A DNA stretch of 64,000 nucleotides. Origin: Acetobacter syzygii. GTDB lineage: Bacteria > Pseudomonadota > Alphaproteobacteria > Acetobacterales > Acetobacteraceae. Positions 1-10,084 of this stretch are shown here, piece after piece. The translations under genes were made by a program, and so were the position numbers. The notes under the pieces were generated by a model that had not been told where the DNA came from, did no database searches, and saw only the letters and a list, made by a program, of their open reading frames with translations. Location of the stretch: contig NZ_BAMZ01000007.1 of assembly GCF_000964225.1 (NCBI RefSeq), positions 18,296 through 82,295 of the forward strand, read 5' to 3'. Positions within the stretch are counted from its first letter, which is position 1; each line of letters begins with the position of its first letter.

Positions 1-2098
1 GCGTGGATTGGCAGCCACAACATACCCACCGGATAATCCACGGGTAAAATAACCGGCATCAGCCAGATTGTGCCCGTAGAGTGCGACGTTCCAGTGTGCC
101 CAGCGTTTTTCTATCTGAGCATCAACAAGCACATATGGGGCATTTTGTACCGCGCTGCTGGGGTAAAGCGTTGTGTGTCCACGCCGGACAACGCTGGCAT
201 TAACCATCCATCCGGGGAATGGATGCCACTCGCCCGAAAAACCGAAGTTGCTGCGGGGTGTTCCTGCCATCTGCTTGCCGTTGTAATCTGTTCCTCCAAA
301 TACAAAATGGTCATACGCAGCATACGTTAATCCAAGAAAAGCACTGAACTGCAGAGTATCCATCGGTTTCCAGCGGGCAGTTGCTTCCATCCCGCGCGAG
401 TGTGCGGATTGCGCCGTACCAATCAGGGATTCTCCTGCGCCATTTGTGGCAGATACTTGGAGGTTGGATAAAAAGTTAGCAAAACCAATGGCTTCTACAG
501 ACCATTTTCCGCTGGGTTGGCCTAGTCTGTACCCGATTTCCAGGTTGTTGCCGTAGCTTGGAGCATATGGCTGTGCAACCGTGCTGGCGTAAGAACCATA
601 AGGACTATAGTTGGGGGGGTAGAAAAGAACGGGTGTAACTAAGCCAGCCAAACTGACTTAAACTGTTAGTGGACCTAGGATTATATTCTAATTTAAGGCC
701 GGGCAGGGGGGCTGTTTTGGAAAGTGTCTGGCGTGGCAGACTTTCCTGCATGTTATAAGCTAACGGCACCGAACCACTCATGGCACTGGTCCAGTGGCTG
801 ATGCTGCTGTCTACATGTTCAATGCGCAAGGATGGGGCTAGCCGCCAGTTTGATGCAAAATGCCAGCCCAGTTCGCCCATAAAAACAACATTGGTCGTGC
901 CGAGTGTGGCGGTTGTCCGGCTTGCATAATAAGGCGACATATCAAAATCATATGGTGCCCAGCGTTTGATCTGTTGGCCGTAAATTCCTCCTTTCCAGTC
1001 CAGTGTTCCAGCAGAGCCGGAAAGCATAACCGAACCACCAATTTGTCGGGTGGGGAGCGTAAAGCCGGAGTTAGCCGAAAAAACGGAATATGGATTGCTG
1101 TAACGCCAGTCAGTCGATGCTCCGCCAAATGTGACATCCAGAAGCATATGTTGGTTAAAGCGACGATGGTACTGCGCAGATCCCAGAAGGTATTCTGTAT
1201 CGTTTACCCCGGCCGATGTGTTGTAGGAGACATGGTTGCGGGCATGTTCAGGTGTTTCAAAATAATCATTGCCGCCGTGGTTTAGCATATGATGCAGGCT
1301 AAACCGCCATTCTCCTCCATGACTATCTGTGTGGAGGAGTTTGATGCGGCCAAACCATCCATGCCAGCCACCTGTATCATGCCGGTCGAGAGTGCGGTTA
1401 TGAATATATCCATCAGCAGTTTCTCCCCCTACGGAGAGGCGAAGACTGGTCGATGCATTAATTGGCATATCGCCCGAGAATGTTGCACGTTTGCGATTAC
1501 CTGTTCCGTATTCAAAATCCAAAGCTCCAGCCATTTGTTTTCCAGGATCGCGGGACTGGGCGGAAACCATGCCGCTAAAAGCATTAATCCCCTCTGTTAA
1601 TTGTGGTCCACGCAAGACATCCACATTACTGAAGTCAAACATTTGCCCCATTGCAAAACTGGGCATTGGCACACCATCTATAAGTGTGGGCGTATAAAGG
1701 ACGGGCCCTTCATCTTCTGTTCCACCCAGCCCACGTACCATAAGCACCGGGTTGTTTGGTGTTGTGTTGGTGAAGGAAAGGTTGGGAACACGTTCGGCTA
1801 TGTCGCCCAAAGTTTGCATCCGGTAAGCCTGCATATCCTGAGCAGACAGATGGGTGGCACTGGTGGGGGTAGTAAATCCTGCCCGTTTGCCTCTTACGGT
1901 GACATGCTCCTTATCGGGCGGGCAGGTGGAGTTCTGCTCCACTTTGGTGGAGGGATGAGCACATGAGGTTGTTCGTTCGGTTGCAGCCCATCCGGTTAAG
2001 GGAAACACGGTCAAGGCTGTGCAGACAAGTGTAAGGGAACCCGCATTCCACATACGAGGCGTAATCCTGTACCTTGCAAGAGAGAGGTTTTCTTTCAT
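1..2098 (-). pseudogene. TonB-dependent receptor, frameshifted and cut by the window edge
   Basis: Outer-membrane TonB-dependent receptor, probably for an iron chelate. The first part (605-2098) encodes a signal peptide of about 39 residues, a plug domain with a VLMVRGLGG-type segment near residue 120, and the first half of the beta barrel. It stops at 605-607 just after a run of seven G (613-619, C on the coding strand). One frame over, from 612 down to 1, barrel sequence continues without a stop (for example LEIGYRLG and TYAAYDHFVFGG), so a single-base change in the tract breaks one gene. Six C instead of seven would restore the frame. The true C-terminus lies outside the window. It is divergent from an AraC regulator across a Fur-like palindrome, which suggests iron control. 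It may be a real mutation, slippage variation or a sequencing error; sequence alone cannot decide. Confidence 0.85.
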
Positions 2099-2108
2099 AC
2101 TTCAAGAT

Positions 2109-2127
2109 GATAATAATTCTTATTATA
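2109..2127. promoter_or_regulatory. Fur-like palindrome between receptor and AraC gene
   Basis: The sequence GATAATAATTCTTATTATA contains a perfect 7-bp inverted repeat (ATAATAA/TTATTAT) around a 3-base centre and resembles the classical Fur box. It begins about 11 bases upstream of the receptor start codon and about 53 bases upstream of the AraC start, so it could control both. The match is by eye only. Confidence 0.5.
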
Positions 2128-2179
2128 CACGCTACCCGGATTAGCCTGTACACCCCAATCGGACAGGAAAGACCTTGTT

Positions 2180-3082
2180 TTGACGGCAGAAGTCACTTCC
2201 ACTCAGGTGCATCGGCTCCACCCGGAGCACGTTGTTGGCACATCCCTGCTTTATCCACATTCGCGTGGTTTTCCCGGCGGGGTATGGACAAGCGGTTTTG
2301 TGGCAGCGCATGCCGGTCAAATCAGGGGATATTTTGATGAACCGGGCTTAACTACCCGCTGCACTGTTATCTTATCTGGCTCATGTAGCATGAGCGCTGG
2401 TGGCAAAACGTATTCTTTTGCAGCCAGCGATCTTATTCTTGCCAATACATCGCCTGAATCGTTTACGTTTGAGAATAGTGCTGAATTTTCCGCACTTGAA
2501 ATCCATATTCCTACACGGTTACTGGACCAGATGAGCATGGCGGCGCCATCAGGTCTTGCAGTTCGGTCAGTGGGTGTTCAGGACCCTGTTTTGCGAACAG
2601 CCAGACAGTTGTTCAGTTCTTTACTTGTGGCGTCTCGCGCATCGTTTAAAACGACCCCTGCGGATGCATTGGTCGGGTATGGATTGGCCATGACCGTTGT
2701 AGGCTATGCTTTTGCGCAAGATAAAGAACATGCCACCCGCTGGACGGAGGATACAGCAGAGGGTCTTAACGCCGCAAAACAGGCGCTCCTTGCGCGGTTT
2801 GACCATGCTCCAACCATTAATCAGTTAGCCGCTTTGAGTGGGATGAGCCTGACGCGCTTTAAGGAACTGTTCAGGGAGCGGTTTGGCTGCGCACCTTTTG
2901 CGCTGTATCAGGCGCACCGCATGGAGCGTGCCTGCCAGCTATTGCAAGATCACAATGTAACAGAAACCGCCATGGAACTGGGTTACAGCAATGTCAGTCA
3001 TTTTAGCGCGGCTTTCCAGCGGCAGTATGGTTGTTCACCGGGGCAATGGCAGCGTTTGATGCGCCTTAAAAGCAAACCATAA
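2180..3082 (+). CDS. AraC-family transcriptional regulator, PchR-like
   Basis: A 300-residue DNA-binding regulator. The C-terminal 100 residues form the double helix-turn-helix of the AraC family (TINQLAALSGMSLTRFKELF, then the AMELGYSNVSHFSAAFQRQYG segment typical of the second helix-turn-helix). The N-terminal 190 residues are a cupin-like sensing domain. The start is TTG with GGAAAG about nine bases before it; no ATG in frame gives a complete N-terminus. Its place next to a divergent TonB receptor is the usual arrangement for siderophore-responsive activators such as PchR or AlcR. The ligand is not known. Confidence 0.85.
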   Translation: MTAEVTSTQVHRLHPEHVVGTSLLYPHSRGFPGGVWTSGFVAAHAGQIRGYFDEPGLTTRCTVILSGSCSMSAGGKTYSFAASDLILANTSPESFTFENSAEFSALEIHIPTRLLDQMSMAAPSGLAVRSVGVQDPVLRTARQLFSSLLVASRASFKTTPADALVGYGLAMTVVGYAFAQDKEHATRWTEDTAEGLNAAKQALLARFDHAPTINQLAALSGMSLTRFKELFRERFGCAPFALYQAHRMERACQLLQDHNVTETAMELGYSNVSHFSAAFQRQYGCSPGQWQRLMRLKSKP

Positions 3083-3190
3083 AGGCGAGCTAATAGTCTG
3101 TTTTTTTGCGCATAATCTCAAGCATGTTATTATGAATCCAATGATATAAAACAGTTTTGCTACATGCTTTTGCCTGAAAGGAACATCCGG

Positions 3191-3982
3191 ATGAAAGTCG
3201 CCTTGGGACAGTTTGCCGTTGCTCCGGAATGGAAGCTAAACCTTGATCAATGTCTGTCGCTTATAGACCGGGCCATAGCTGGTGGCGCGGAACTACTTAT
3301 TTTGCCAGAAAGCATTATTGCTGCGGACATGAATGATCCCGGTATTACCGTACGGACGGCGCAGCCCTTGGATGGTCCTTTTGTTAACGGTTTGGTTAAG
3401 GCGCTCGCAGGTACAAACCTGAGCCTTATCTGCTGCATTGCCACACCGGCTCAACCAGTGCTGACGCATAATTGCCAGATTGTTATCAATGCGACCGGAG
3501 TGGTGGCCTGTTACCGCAAACTCCATCTTTACGATGCCTTTAACATGAAGGAATCCCGCGATTACGTACCGGGCACGGAACTCCCCCCCATTGTGCAGAT
3601 CGGAGATGTGCGCGTGGGGTTGATGACCTGTTATGACGTTCGCTTCCCCGAGGTTGCGCGTTCGCTTGTGGTGCGTGGGGCGGATGTACTGAGCGTACCG
3701 GCTGCGTGGGTCCGTGGGCCGGGCAAGGAGTGGCACTGGGAGGTTATGGTAACAGCCCGTGCGTTGGAAAATACCTGCTACGTGGCTGCTGTGGGGGAGT
3801 GTGGTCCCCGGAATATAGGGTGCAGTATGCTGGTTGACCCAATGGGAGTTGCTGTGGTGCGCGCAGGGAGTGAACCTGATCTGCTCTTTGCCAACGTGGA
3901 CAATGAGCGCATTCGTGCAACACGTGCAGTATTGCCTGTGCTGGCGAACCGGAGGTTCAGGGACCCGGAACTTAACGCCTGA
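3191..3982 (+). CDS. Carbon-nitrogen hydrolase (nitrilase superfamily amidase)
   Basis: A 263-residue cytoplasmic C-N hydrolase. The catalytic triad of the family is visible: Glu40 in LILPES, Lys110 in CYRKLHLYD and Cys147 in MTCYDVRFPE. Length and motifs fit the Nit1/deaminated-glutathione amidase-like branch, which cleaves small omega-amides, but the substrate cannot be read from sequence. The start at 3191 is preferred because AAAGGA lies eight bases before it; an ATG at 3164 would add nine residues without a good ribosome site. The gene follows the AraC gene after 108 bases and ends 21 bases before the UvrA-like gene, so it may be cotranscribed with it. Confidence 0.88.
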   Translation: MKVALGQFAVAPEWKLNLDQCLSLIDRAIAGGAELLILPESIIAADMNDPGITVRTAQPLDGPFVNGLVKALAGTNLSLICCIATPAQPVLTHNCQIVINATGVVACYRKLHLYDAFNMKESRDYVPGTELPPIVQIGDVRVGLMTCYDVRFPEVARSLVVRGADVLSVPAAWVRGPGKEWHWEVMVTARALENTCYVAAVGECGPRNIGCSMLVDPMGVAVVRAGSEPDLLFANVDNERIRATRAVLPVLANRRFRDPELNA

Positions 3983-4003
3983 GAACAATTTAGTCGGGTT
4001 GTA

Positions 4004-6526
4004 ATGAACAGTGTGAACGAGCAGAAAAAAACAGGACAAGACCGGGATGATGGTTATGTTCATGTGCGTGGTGCCCGTGAACATAATTTGCAAAATGTGA
4101 ATGTCGATATTCCGCGGGATAGTCTGGTCGTGTTTACCGGGCTTTCTGGCTCGGGCAAATCTTCGCTTGCGTTTGGTACGCTTTACGCAGAGGCGCAGCG
4201 ACGTTACCTGGAATCTGTTTCGCCCTATGCGCGCCGTCTATTCCAGCAGATGCCTGTGCCGGATGTGGATGTGGTGGACGGTTTGCCTCCGGCCATAGCC
4301 CTTCAGCAGCAGCGTGGTGGCAGCTCCGGTCGTTCCTCGGTTGGTAGCCTGACCACTCTCTCCAACCTTTTGCGCATGTTGTATTCGCGCGCAGGGGTTT
4401 ACCCGCCGGGGCTTGCCCGGCTGGAAGCGGAATCATTTTCGCCCAATACACCTATGGGGGCCTGCCAGCAGTGCCACGGGTTAGGGCGTATTCACGATGT
4501 TACAGAAGCCCGGATGGTGCCTGACCCTTCCCTGACCATCCGCCAACGTGCCGTGGCATCATGGCCTACGGCATGGCAGGGCCAGAATTTACGGGATATT
4601 CTGATTACAAAAGGGGTTAATGTTGATATCCCTTGGCGCGATCTGCCAAAAAAAACACGGGACTGGATCCTTTTTACGGAGGAAACACCAACTTATCCGG
4701 TTTATCCCGGACTAACGCATGCGCAGGTCAGGCAGGCCATGGCGCAAGGGCTAGAACCTGCTTACCAAGGCACATTTACCGGTGCGCGACGTTATATCCT
4801 GCAGACTTTTGCGCACTCGCAAAGTGCCATGATGCGCCGACGGGTAGAGGCGTTCATGACTGCAGCGGAGTGTCCATCCTGCCAAGGATTACGCCTTAAT
4901 GCCGATGCTCTGAGTGTCACATTCGGGGGCTACAGCATTGCGGCAATGACCGCCTTGCCGCTGGAGGTCATTGCCGCAACATTGCGCAGCGTGGTGGACG
5001 TTCAGCCGCAAGCCAGCGCAACTGCCATAGCGGCTGAACGCATTGTGGCGGATATGATTGCCCGCATAGGAGTGCTGGAGGGGCTGGGGCTTGGTTACCT
5101 TCAGATGGACCGCAGTGTTCAGACCCTTTCCCCCGGGGAATACCAGCGCCTGCGGCTTGGCACGCAAATTCACTCCAATCTGTTTGGGGTGGTGTATGTG
5201 CTGGATGAGCCATCGGCTGGCCTGCATCCGGCAGATACACAGGCTCTGCTCACAGCATTAAGACGGCTGCAAGGGGCAGGGAACTCGCTCTTTCTTGTGG
5301 AGCATAATCTGGACATTGTCCGCCATGCGCAATGGGTGGTGGATGTGGGGCCGCAGGCAGGCACGCGTGGGGGAACAATTCTTTACTCAGGTCCGCTGGC
5401 CGGGCTGAAGGATGTTACAACCTCTCACACAAAAGATTATGTGTTTGCTACGAAAACTATGGCACGTCATACGCCCGGACAACCGACGGGCTGGCTCCAT
5501 TTGCAACAGATCCAATGGAACAACCTGCATAATCTGAATGTATCGTTCCCGCTGGGGGTGCTGGTGTCCGTGACCGGAGTGTCAGGGTCAGGTAAATCAT
5601 CATTGGTGAGCCAGGTGCTAACAAGTGTTGTGGCCAGAGCGCTCGGGCAAACACCGGTTTGGACGGAGGAGGAGGGCAGTGATCTTCTGAACCATTCCGT
5701 GGAAGGGGAGCCACAGGGCCTTATTGCGGGGGGAGGGGAGTGCCTGCGCCGACTTGTGGTGATTGACCAAAAACCTATTGGCCGCACACCACGCTCCAAC
5801 CTTGCTACCTATACAGGCTTGTTTGATATTATTCGTAAGCTTTACGCCAGAACGGAACTGGCACAGGAACGCGGTTATGATGCCGGGTATTTTTCGTTTA
5901 ATTTGCCCAAAGGGCGTTGCCCTACGTGCGAGGGAGCGGGGGCGACCATGGTGGAGCTTCTGTTCCTGCCCAGTGTGTATGCGCCATGCCCCACTTGCCG
6001 CGGCAAGCGCTATAAACCGGAAATACTGGAAGTAACCTACAAAGACCGTTCTATTGCCGAACTTTTAGCCATGACGGTTGATGAAGCCTGTCTTTTTTTG
6101 GCGGAGGATGCCGGGCCTGCGCAAATTCTGACCACATTGCAACGTGGCGGCCTTGGGCACCTTACACTGGGCCAACCCGCAACAGAATTGTCTGGCGGGG
6201 AGGCGCAGCGGATCAAACTGGCAACGGAGTTGCAAAAACAGCGGCGCGGTCACACCCTATACGTGCTGGATGAACCTACGACAGGGTTGCATCCGTTTGA
6301 TGCAGACAGATTGATGGAGCATCTGCACGAACTGGTGCAGGCGGGCAATACGGTTATTGTTGCAGAGCATGATATGCGGCTGGTTGCGCGGAGTGATTGG
6401 GTTATTGATCTGGGACCGGGGGCCGGCAACAAGGGTGGGCGCATTGTGGCCGAAGGCAAGCCACATGATGTTGCGCAAACCCAAGGCAGTATAACCGCGC
6501 CATTTTTGGCCCGTTACACCGGGTAA
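4004..6526 (+). CDS. UvrA-like excinuclease ATPase, short class II form
   Basis: An 840-residue tandem ABC ATPase of the UvrA family. Both halves carry a Walker A ([11 protein letters not shown] near residue 50, [11 protein letters not shown] near 520). The second signature [12 protein letters not shown] is canonical, but the first is altered to [12 protein letters not shown]. Zinc-binding CxxC pairs occur as CQQC/CPSC in the first half and CPTC...CPTC in the second. It is about 100 residues shorter than housekeeping UvrA (about 940), and the region where the UvrB-binding and insertion domains sit is reduced. This is the class II UvrA pattern, a group that includes DrrC-like drug-resistance proteins. 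It precedes an MFS exporter gene. A role in tolerance of DNA-binding compounds is inference. Confidence 0.88.
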   Translation: MNSVNEQKKTGQDRDDGYVHVRGAREHNLQNVNVDIPRDSLVVFTGLSGSGKSSLAFGTLYAEAQRRYLESVSPYARRLFQQMPVPDVDVVDGLPPAIALQQQRGGSSGRSSVGSLTTLSNLLRMLYSRAGVYPPGLARLEAESFSPNTPMGACQQCHGLGRIHDVTEARMVPDPSLTIRQRAVASWPTAWQGQNLRDILITKGVNVDIPWRDLPKKTRDWILFTEETPTYPVYPGLTHAQVRQAMAQGLEPAYQGTFTGARRYILQTFAHSQSAMMRRRVEAFMTAAECPSCQGLRLNADALSVTFGGYSIAAMTALPLEVIAATLRSVVDVQPQASATAIAAERIVADMIARIGVLEGLGLGYLQMDRSVQTLSPGEYQRLRLGTQIHSNLFGVVYVLDEPSAGLHPADTQALLTALRRLQGAGNSLFLVEHNLDIVRHAQWVVDVGPQAGTRGGTILYSGPLAGLKDVTTSHTKDYVFATKTMARHTPGQPTGWLHLQQIQWNNLHNLNVSFPLGVLVSVTGVSGSGKSSLVSQVLTSVVARALGQTPVWTEEEGSDLLNHSVEGEPQGLIAGGGECLRRLVVIDQKPIGRTPRSNLATYTGLFDIIRKLYARTELAQERGYDAGYFSFNLPKGRCPTCEGAGATMVELLFLPSVYAPCPTCRGKRYKPEILEVTYKDRSIAELLAMTVDEACLFLAEDAGPAQILTTLQRGGLGHLTLGQPATELSGGEAQRIKLATELQKQRRGHTLYVLDEPTTGLHPFDADRLMEHLHELVQAGNTVIVAEHDMRLVARSDWVIDLGPGAGNKGGRIVAEGKPHDVAQTQGSITAPFLARYTG

Positions 6527-6576
6527 AAGTGAGAAAATAGAGCAGCGGGAATTGTTTGCGTATATGTAATGCACTG

Positions 6577-6601
6577 GAATGTAAGAAGAAGTTTTACATT
6601 C
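6577..6601 (+). terminator. Weak hairpin downstream of the UvrA-like gene
   Basis: GAATGTAA and TTACATTC form an 8-bp perfect stem with a 9-base loop, 50 bases after the stop. The stem is AT-rich and the T content that follows is modest, so termination would be weak. Confidence 0.35.
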
Positions 6602-6704
6602 TTCTGTTTGTTAAAAACGACCTATTCCGTTTTGAGGCAAGGAATGTCAGAACGGCTGCGAAGAAACGACACCGGTCGGTATTTCTGTATCTAAACAGGT
6701 TATC

Positions 6705-7898
6705 ATGCTTTTTAAAAATCTTTCGACAGGGTCCATTATTGGGCTTTGGGCCTTATTCGCCTGTACGTTTACGGCACTGACCAGCGAGGTTGCGCCGGTG
6801 GGTATCCTCATTGATATGGCGCAGACCTTCCATATTCAGGAAGGGCAGGCGGGACTGGCAGTCAGTGCCTTTGCGCTGATGGTGGCTGTAGGGGCTGTGC
6901 CACTGACCATTATGACCGCGCATATTGATCGCAAGCAGCTTATGCTTCTCTCTCTTTCCGGGTATGTGCTGTCCAATCTGGTGGTGGCCATGGCACCGAC
7001 CTTTCTTCTGCTATGTGTTGGTCGGCTGTTAGGTGGGCTGGCTCACGCACTCCTTATGTCCATAGTATCGGCTTATGCCGCGCGTCTTGTGGCACCAAGC
7101 ATGACGGGGCGAGCAATCTCGTTTGTGTATGGGGGAACCTCCCTTGGTGCCATTCTGGGGGTGCCAGGTACGGCAGCGATCGGGCATTTGGCCAGCTGGC
7201 GTGTTGCCATGTATATTATGACTGGCCTTGCTGTTGTGCTGACAATCTGCATTGCATTTTTTCTGCCGCCTGTACCATCCACTGTGCATGTCAAAGAAAG
7301 TCTGCCAAGCATTAGCTCACGCAAGGTTATGCGTACTTTTCTTATTGTGGTTGGCGTGGATGCCATATTCTTTTTTGCGCATAATCTACTTTATACTTAT
7401 GTAACTCCCCTGCTGCTTGACCATGGTTTATCCAGTAATGTCCTGAGCATAGCCCTGCTATTGACCGGAGCTGTTAGTATTCTGGGGCTGTGGGGGGCTG
7501 GGCATCTTGTAGATCGTCGTCCCGCTGGCGGTATGTTGGCCAGCGGCATGGCCATGCTGATTGGCATGGGGCTCATGTACGGTCATATCCTGTCAGGGTG
7601 GATGTCTGTTGGTGCAGTAGGGCTGTGGTGCATTGGCTATTCAGCCATGATCCCATTTGTCATGTCTGGTGCCATTCGCGCTCGTGCAACCAGGTCCGAT
7701 GTGGCGGGTGCTGCTATTAACGCGGCCAGTAATGCCGGTATTCTGCTTGGTTCCGCCGCTGGTGGGATAGTGCTAACGCATGGTGGTTTTGCCGTATTAA
7801 CCCCGTTGGCTATGGGGGTGGCGCTATGCGGCATTCTTCTTGCTTTTTTTAGTCCTTCGGCATTCCCTCATATCCTGCATTCTTCGGAATATGACTAA
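6705..7898 (+). CDS. MFS transporter (DHA1-like drug or sugar exporter)
   Basis: A 397-residue inner-membrane protein with about twelve hydrophobic helices, typical of 12-TM major facilitator exporters. The conserved loop after helix 2 is recognisable as AHIDRKQL, and helix 4 contains CVGRLLGGLAHA followed by the glycine-rich GRAISFVYGGTSLGAILGVP motif of proton-driven antiporters. These features place it near the AraJ/YdhP group, which exports arabinose-like sugars or small toxic molecules. The ATG start is preceded only by a weak AGGTT. It follows the UvrA-like gene by 178 bases. The substrate is unknown. Confidence 0.87.
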   Translation: MLFKNLSTGSIIGLWALFACTFTALTSEVAPVGILIDMAQTFHIQEGQAGLAVSAFALMVAVGAVPLTIMTAHIDRKQLMLLSLSGYVLSNLVVAMAPTFLLLCVGRLLGGLAHALLMSIVSAYAARLVAPSMTGRAISFVYGGTSLGAILGVPGTAAIGHLASWRVAMYIMTGLAVVLTICIAFFLPPVPSTVHVKESLPSISSRKVMRTFLIVVGVDAIFFFAHNLLYTYVTPLLLDHGLSSNVLSIALLLTGAVSILGLWGAGHLVDRRPAGGMLASGMAMLIGMGLMYGHILSGWMSVGAVGLWCIGYSAMIPFVMSGAIRARATRSDVAGAAINAASNAGILLGSAAGGIVLTHGGFAVLTPLAMGVALCGILLAFFSPSAFPHILHSSEYD

Positions 7899-7914
7899 GG
7901 GTGCATTCCTTCAT

Positions 7915-7952
7915 TGCCCATTCGATCTGGCTACCTGATGGTTGAATGGGCA
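7915..7952. terminator. Inverted repeat between convergent genes
   Basis: TGCCCATTC (7915-7923) and GAATGGGCA (7944-7952) form a 9-bp perfect stem with a 20-base loop, between the convergent MFS and diguanylate cyclase genes. No clear T tract follows on either strand, so it is only a possible bidirectional terminator. Confidence 0.4.
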
Positions 7953-8022
7953 GTTCCGGGGCGACGAGAGGAAGAATTTTAAGCAGAAATTCATGCCCAG
8001 TGTTCGCTGTAACGGACGTAAA

Positions 8023-8988
8023 TTATTTGGGTTTTGTGCCCAGATCATTGGCTTGTGCTGTTGAAAGCCCGTTATGTTTCCGTAAAGGCACGCTTTTTTT
8101 GGTATTATACATGGAGTGGTCTGCATGGACCATAATGGTGGGCAGGTCTTGCCCATCATCGGGGTAAAGACCGCCGCCGATGCTGCCAGAAAGTGTGAGT
8201 TTGAGTGTGTTTGTTACAACCGGGCGGGACAAAACCGTAAGGAGTTTGTTGCTGATTGTGTCCAGCATGGCCCGGCAATCAATATCCGGGAGTAGAATGC
8301 CAAATTCATCTCCACCCAGACGAACAACATAATCACTTTTACGAACATTTTTGCGCAATCTGCCTGCCAATATGCGCAACACGGTATCGCCAATAGCGTG
8401 GCCATATGTATCGTTGATCGGTTTAAACTGATCCAGATCGATCATCAGGAACCCAATTTTCTGTGCTGGGTCATCTTCTATTTCTTCACTCCAGCGTTCC
8501 ATAAGACCACGCCGGTTGCCAACGCCTGTTAGCTCATCAGTAAAAGCATCTTTCTGTAGGGCTCTATATTTACGTTTGATATCCGATATATCGCGGAAAA
8601 TATTGATGGCAATGCCCAGTTTATGGAACATGAGAGCATAGTGCTGTACAATGCGTACGCGCCCATCTGCACCTTTGAGGTCCAAAACCAGTTCGGGTAG
8701 TTCACTGGTTTCTTCCTTATTGGCCCGGTTGCGGGCTTCCTCAATCTGAGCCCGGAGAATTTCCTGCTGCTTGGGGTTAATGCAACTGCTGCCGATCAGG
8801 TCTGAAATAGTGACAACATTGTCATCCACAATATGGCGGAAGGCGGGGTTGCGTAAGATAATCTGCCCGTCCGACAGACGTACAACGGCTGCGCCTATTG
8901 GAACATGCTGGAAAAGGGTTTGCCCCAGTGTTGCAAGGTCTGGAAGATTTTTAAAATTGATCTCACCAGACGGGAAAGTGGTTTGCAT
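8023..8988 (-). CDS. PAS-GGDEF diguanylate cyclase
   Basis: A soluble 321-residue enzyme predicted to make cyclic di-GMP from two GTP. Residues 25-140 look like a PAS domain (HVPIGAAVVRLSDGQIILRN). The GGDEF domain runs from about 145 to 310, with the intact active-site motif GGDEF at 225-229. An inhibitory site RKSD lies at 216-219, exactly five residues before the motif, so product feedback control is likely. No transmembrane segment is seen, so the PAS domain should sense a cytoplasmic signal. The ATG at 8988 is chosen; a TTG at 9000 would add four residues. It is transcribed alone, convergent with the MFS gene. Confidence 0.92.
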   Translation of the reverse strand: MQTTFPSGEINFKNLPDLATLGQTLFQHVPIGAAVVRLSDGQIILRNPAFRHIVDDNVVTISDLIGSSCINPKQQEILRAQIEEARNRANKEETSELPELVLDLKGADGRVRIVQHYALMFHKLGIAINIFRDISDIKRKYRALQKDAFTDELTGVGNRRGLMERWSEEIEDDPAQKIGFLMIDLDQFKPINDTYGHAIGDTVLRILAGRLRKNVRKSDYVVRLGGDEFGILLPDIDCRAMLDTISNKLLTVLSRPVVTNTLKLTLSGSIGGGLYPDDGQDLPTIMVHADHSMYNTKKSVPLRKHNGLSTAQANDLGTKPK

Positions 8989-9466
8989 AGATGGGTACAA
9001 TCCTGTTCATCTGTTCAGGCCGGTCATATGCCCGATAAGAGATCGTTCAGGGCCCTTTTGTTTGCTATGATTCAACCTTAAATACAGCACAGGCAATGAC
9101 ATATATCAATCTCTTAGTATTATCCGTCCCATGTGTATGGTGAATGACAGAAATTCATACGCGTTTTGCGCGTGAAGGAAGGATATATGCAGATCTCCTT
9201 AGAATAATGAGGAAGAAAATTAAGTATCCTGCTGATTTGTTTTGGTTTTTATGTATGGCTTTGGTGGGTGGTGTTAAATTTTTAAGTAAGTTTTTTGTAT
9301 ATGGATGGTAAAATATGCCATAGAGATGAGATGTAAGTTAAATTATTTATAACATTTTATTTTAGAAATGTACTTCCCGTATTTCAGTAGAAAAGTCGGG
9401 TATAATGCGGCACTGTCTGTGGCCAAACCGTGCCGCATTATAGAGTATTCTCTTTTGAAGGCAGGT
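8989..9466. other. AT-rich intergenic region between diguanylate cyclase and yceI genes
   Basis: About 480 bases without a credible gene. It holds the promoter side of the diguanylate cyclase and, at 9401-9442, the hairpin described separately. The stretch 9180-9370 is notably AT-rich, and no tRNA fold, conserved small ORF or riboswitch-like structure was recognised in it. Confidence 0.5.
9401..9442 (-). terminator. Strong hairpin downstream of yceI
   Basis: TATAATGCGGCAC (9401-9413) and GTGCCGCATTATA (9430-9442) form a perfect 13-bp stem with a 16-base loop, 24 bases after the yceI stop. On the minus strand it is followed by CCCGACTTTTCT, a short T tract. It probably terminates yceI. Confidence 0.6.
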
Positions 9467-10084
9467 TTAATCCTGTTTTTCAAAAGCACCAGCAATGTGC
9501 AAAGTTACCTCATCGCTAATATACGGAACGTAGGTTTTTATGCCAAAATCGCTCCGTTTAAGGGCGCCTGTGGCGTCAAAGCCAATGGTATATTTTTTGT
9601 CCATGGGGTTCACGCCTGCCCCAACAAAATGAACCTGCAGGGTCTCGGGCTTGGTTACGCCGTGGAGTGTCAGATTGCCCTGAACAGTTGCATTGTTTGG
9701 GTCAGTTATTTTCACACTGGTGGAAACAAAGGTCGCAACAGGAAATTTGGTGGCATCAAACCATTGAGCGCCTTTGAGCTCATCCGTTAGCTGGGAGCTG
9801 GTTGTTTGTACGGATGCGACTGGAATGTTAACGGTCAGTTTGGACGAAGCGGGAGTCTGAGCATTGAACGCCAGTGTGCCCGAAGCATTGGAGAACGCGC
9901 CAAAATAGTTGGTAAAGCCAAAGTGCAGAACCGAAAATCCTACCTGAGTATGGCCCGGTTCTACAGCATACGCACCAGATTTGATTTGTGCAGCATTGCT
10001 GATTGTCTGGGCAGAAGCCACGTTAAAAGTGCTTAAGGCCAGAATGGCAGATGTGGCGGATAGTAGAACGGATGTACGTCTCAT
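9467..10084 (-). CDS. YceI-family periplasmic lipid-binding protein
   Basis: A 205-residue secreted protein. An N-terminal signal peptide (hydrophobic stretch LLSATSAILALSTFNVASAQ) precedes a YceI domain, recognised by the early YAVEPGHTQVGFSVLHFG segment, the central TFVSTSVKI and LHGVTKPETL segments, and the late GALKRSDFGIKTYVPYISDEV motif. YceI proteins form a lipocalin-like beta barrel that binds polyprenoids or other isoprenoid lipids. The start at 10084 (MRRTSVLL) has GAGAGA upstream; a start at 10105 would place seven extra residues before the signal peptide. The gene stands alone between hairpin-containing intergenic DNA and the ABC transporter block. Confidence 0.9.
   Translation of the reverse strand: MRRTSVLLSATSAILALSTFNVASAQTISNAAQIKSGAYAVEPGHTQVGFSVLHFGFTNYFGAFSNASGTLAFNAQTPASSKLTVNIPVASVQTTSSQLTDELKGAQWFDATKFPVATFVSTSVKITDPNNATVQGNLTLHGVTKPETLQVHFVGAGVNPMDKKYTIGFDATGALKRSDFGIKTYVPYISDEVTLHIAGAFEKQD

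Noticed and set aside
3293..4093. A 266-codon open frame on the minus strand across the amidase gene
   Set aside because: It is antisense to a gene with an intact catalytic triad and shows no recognisable domain.
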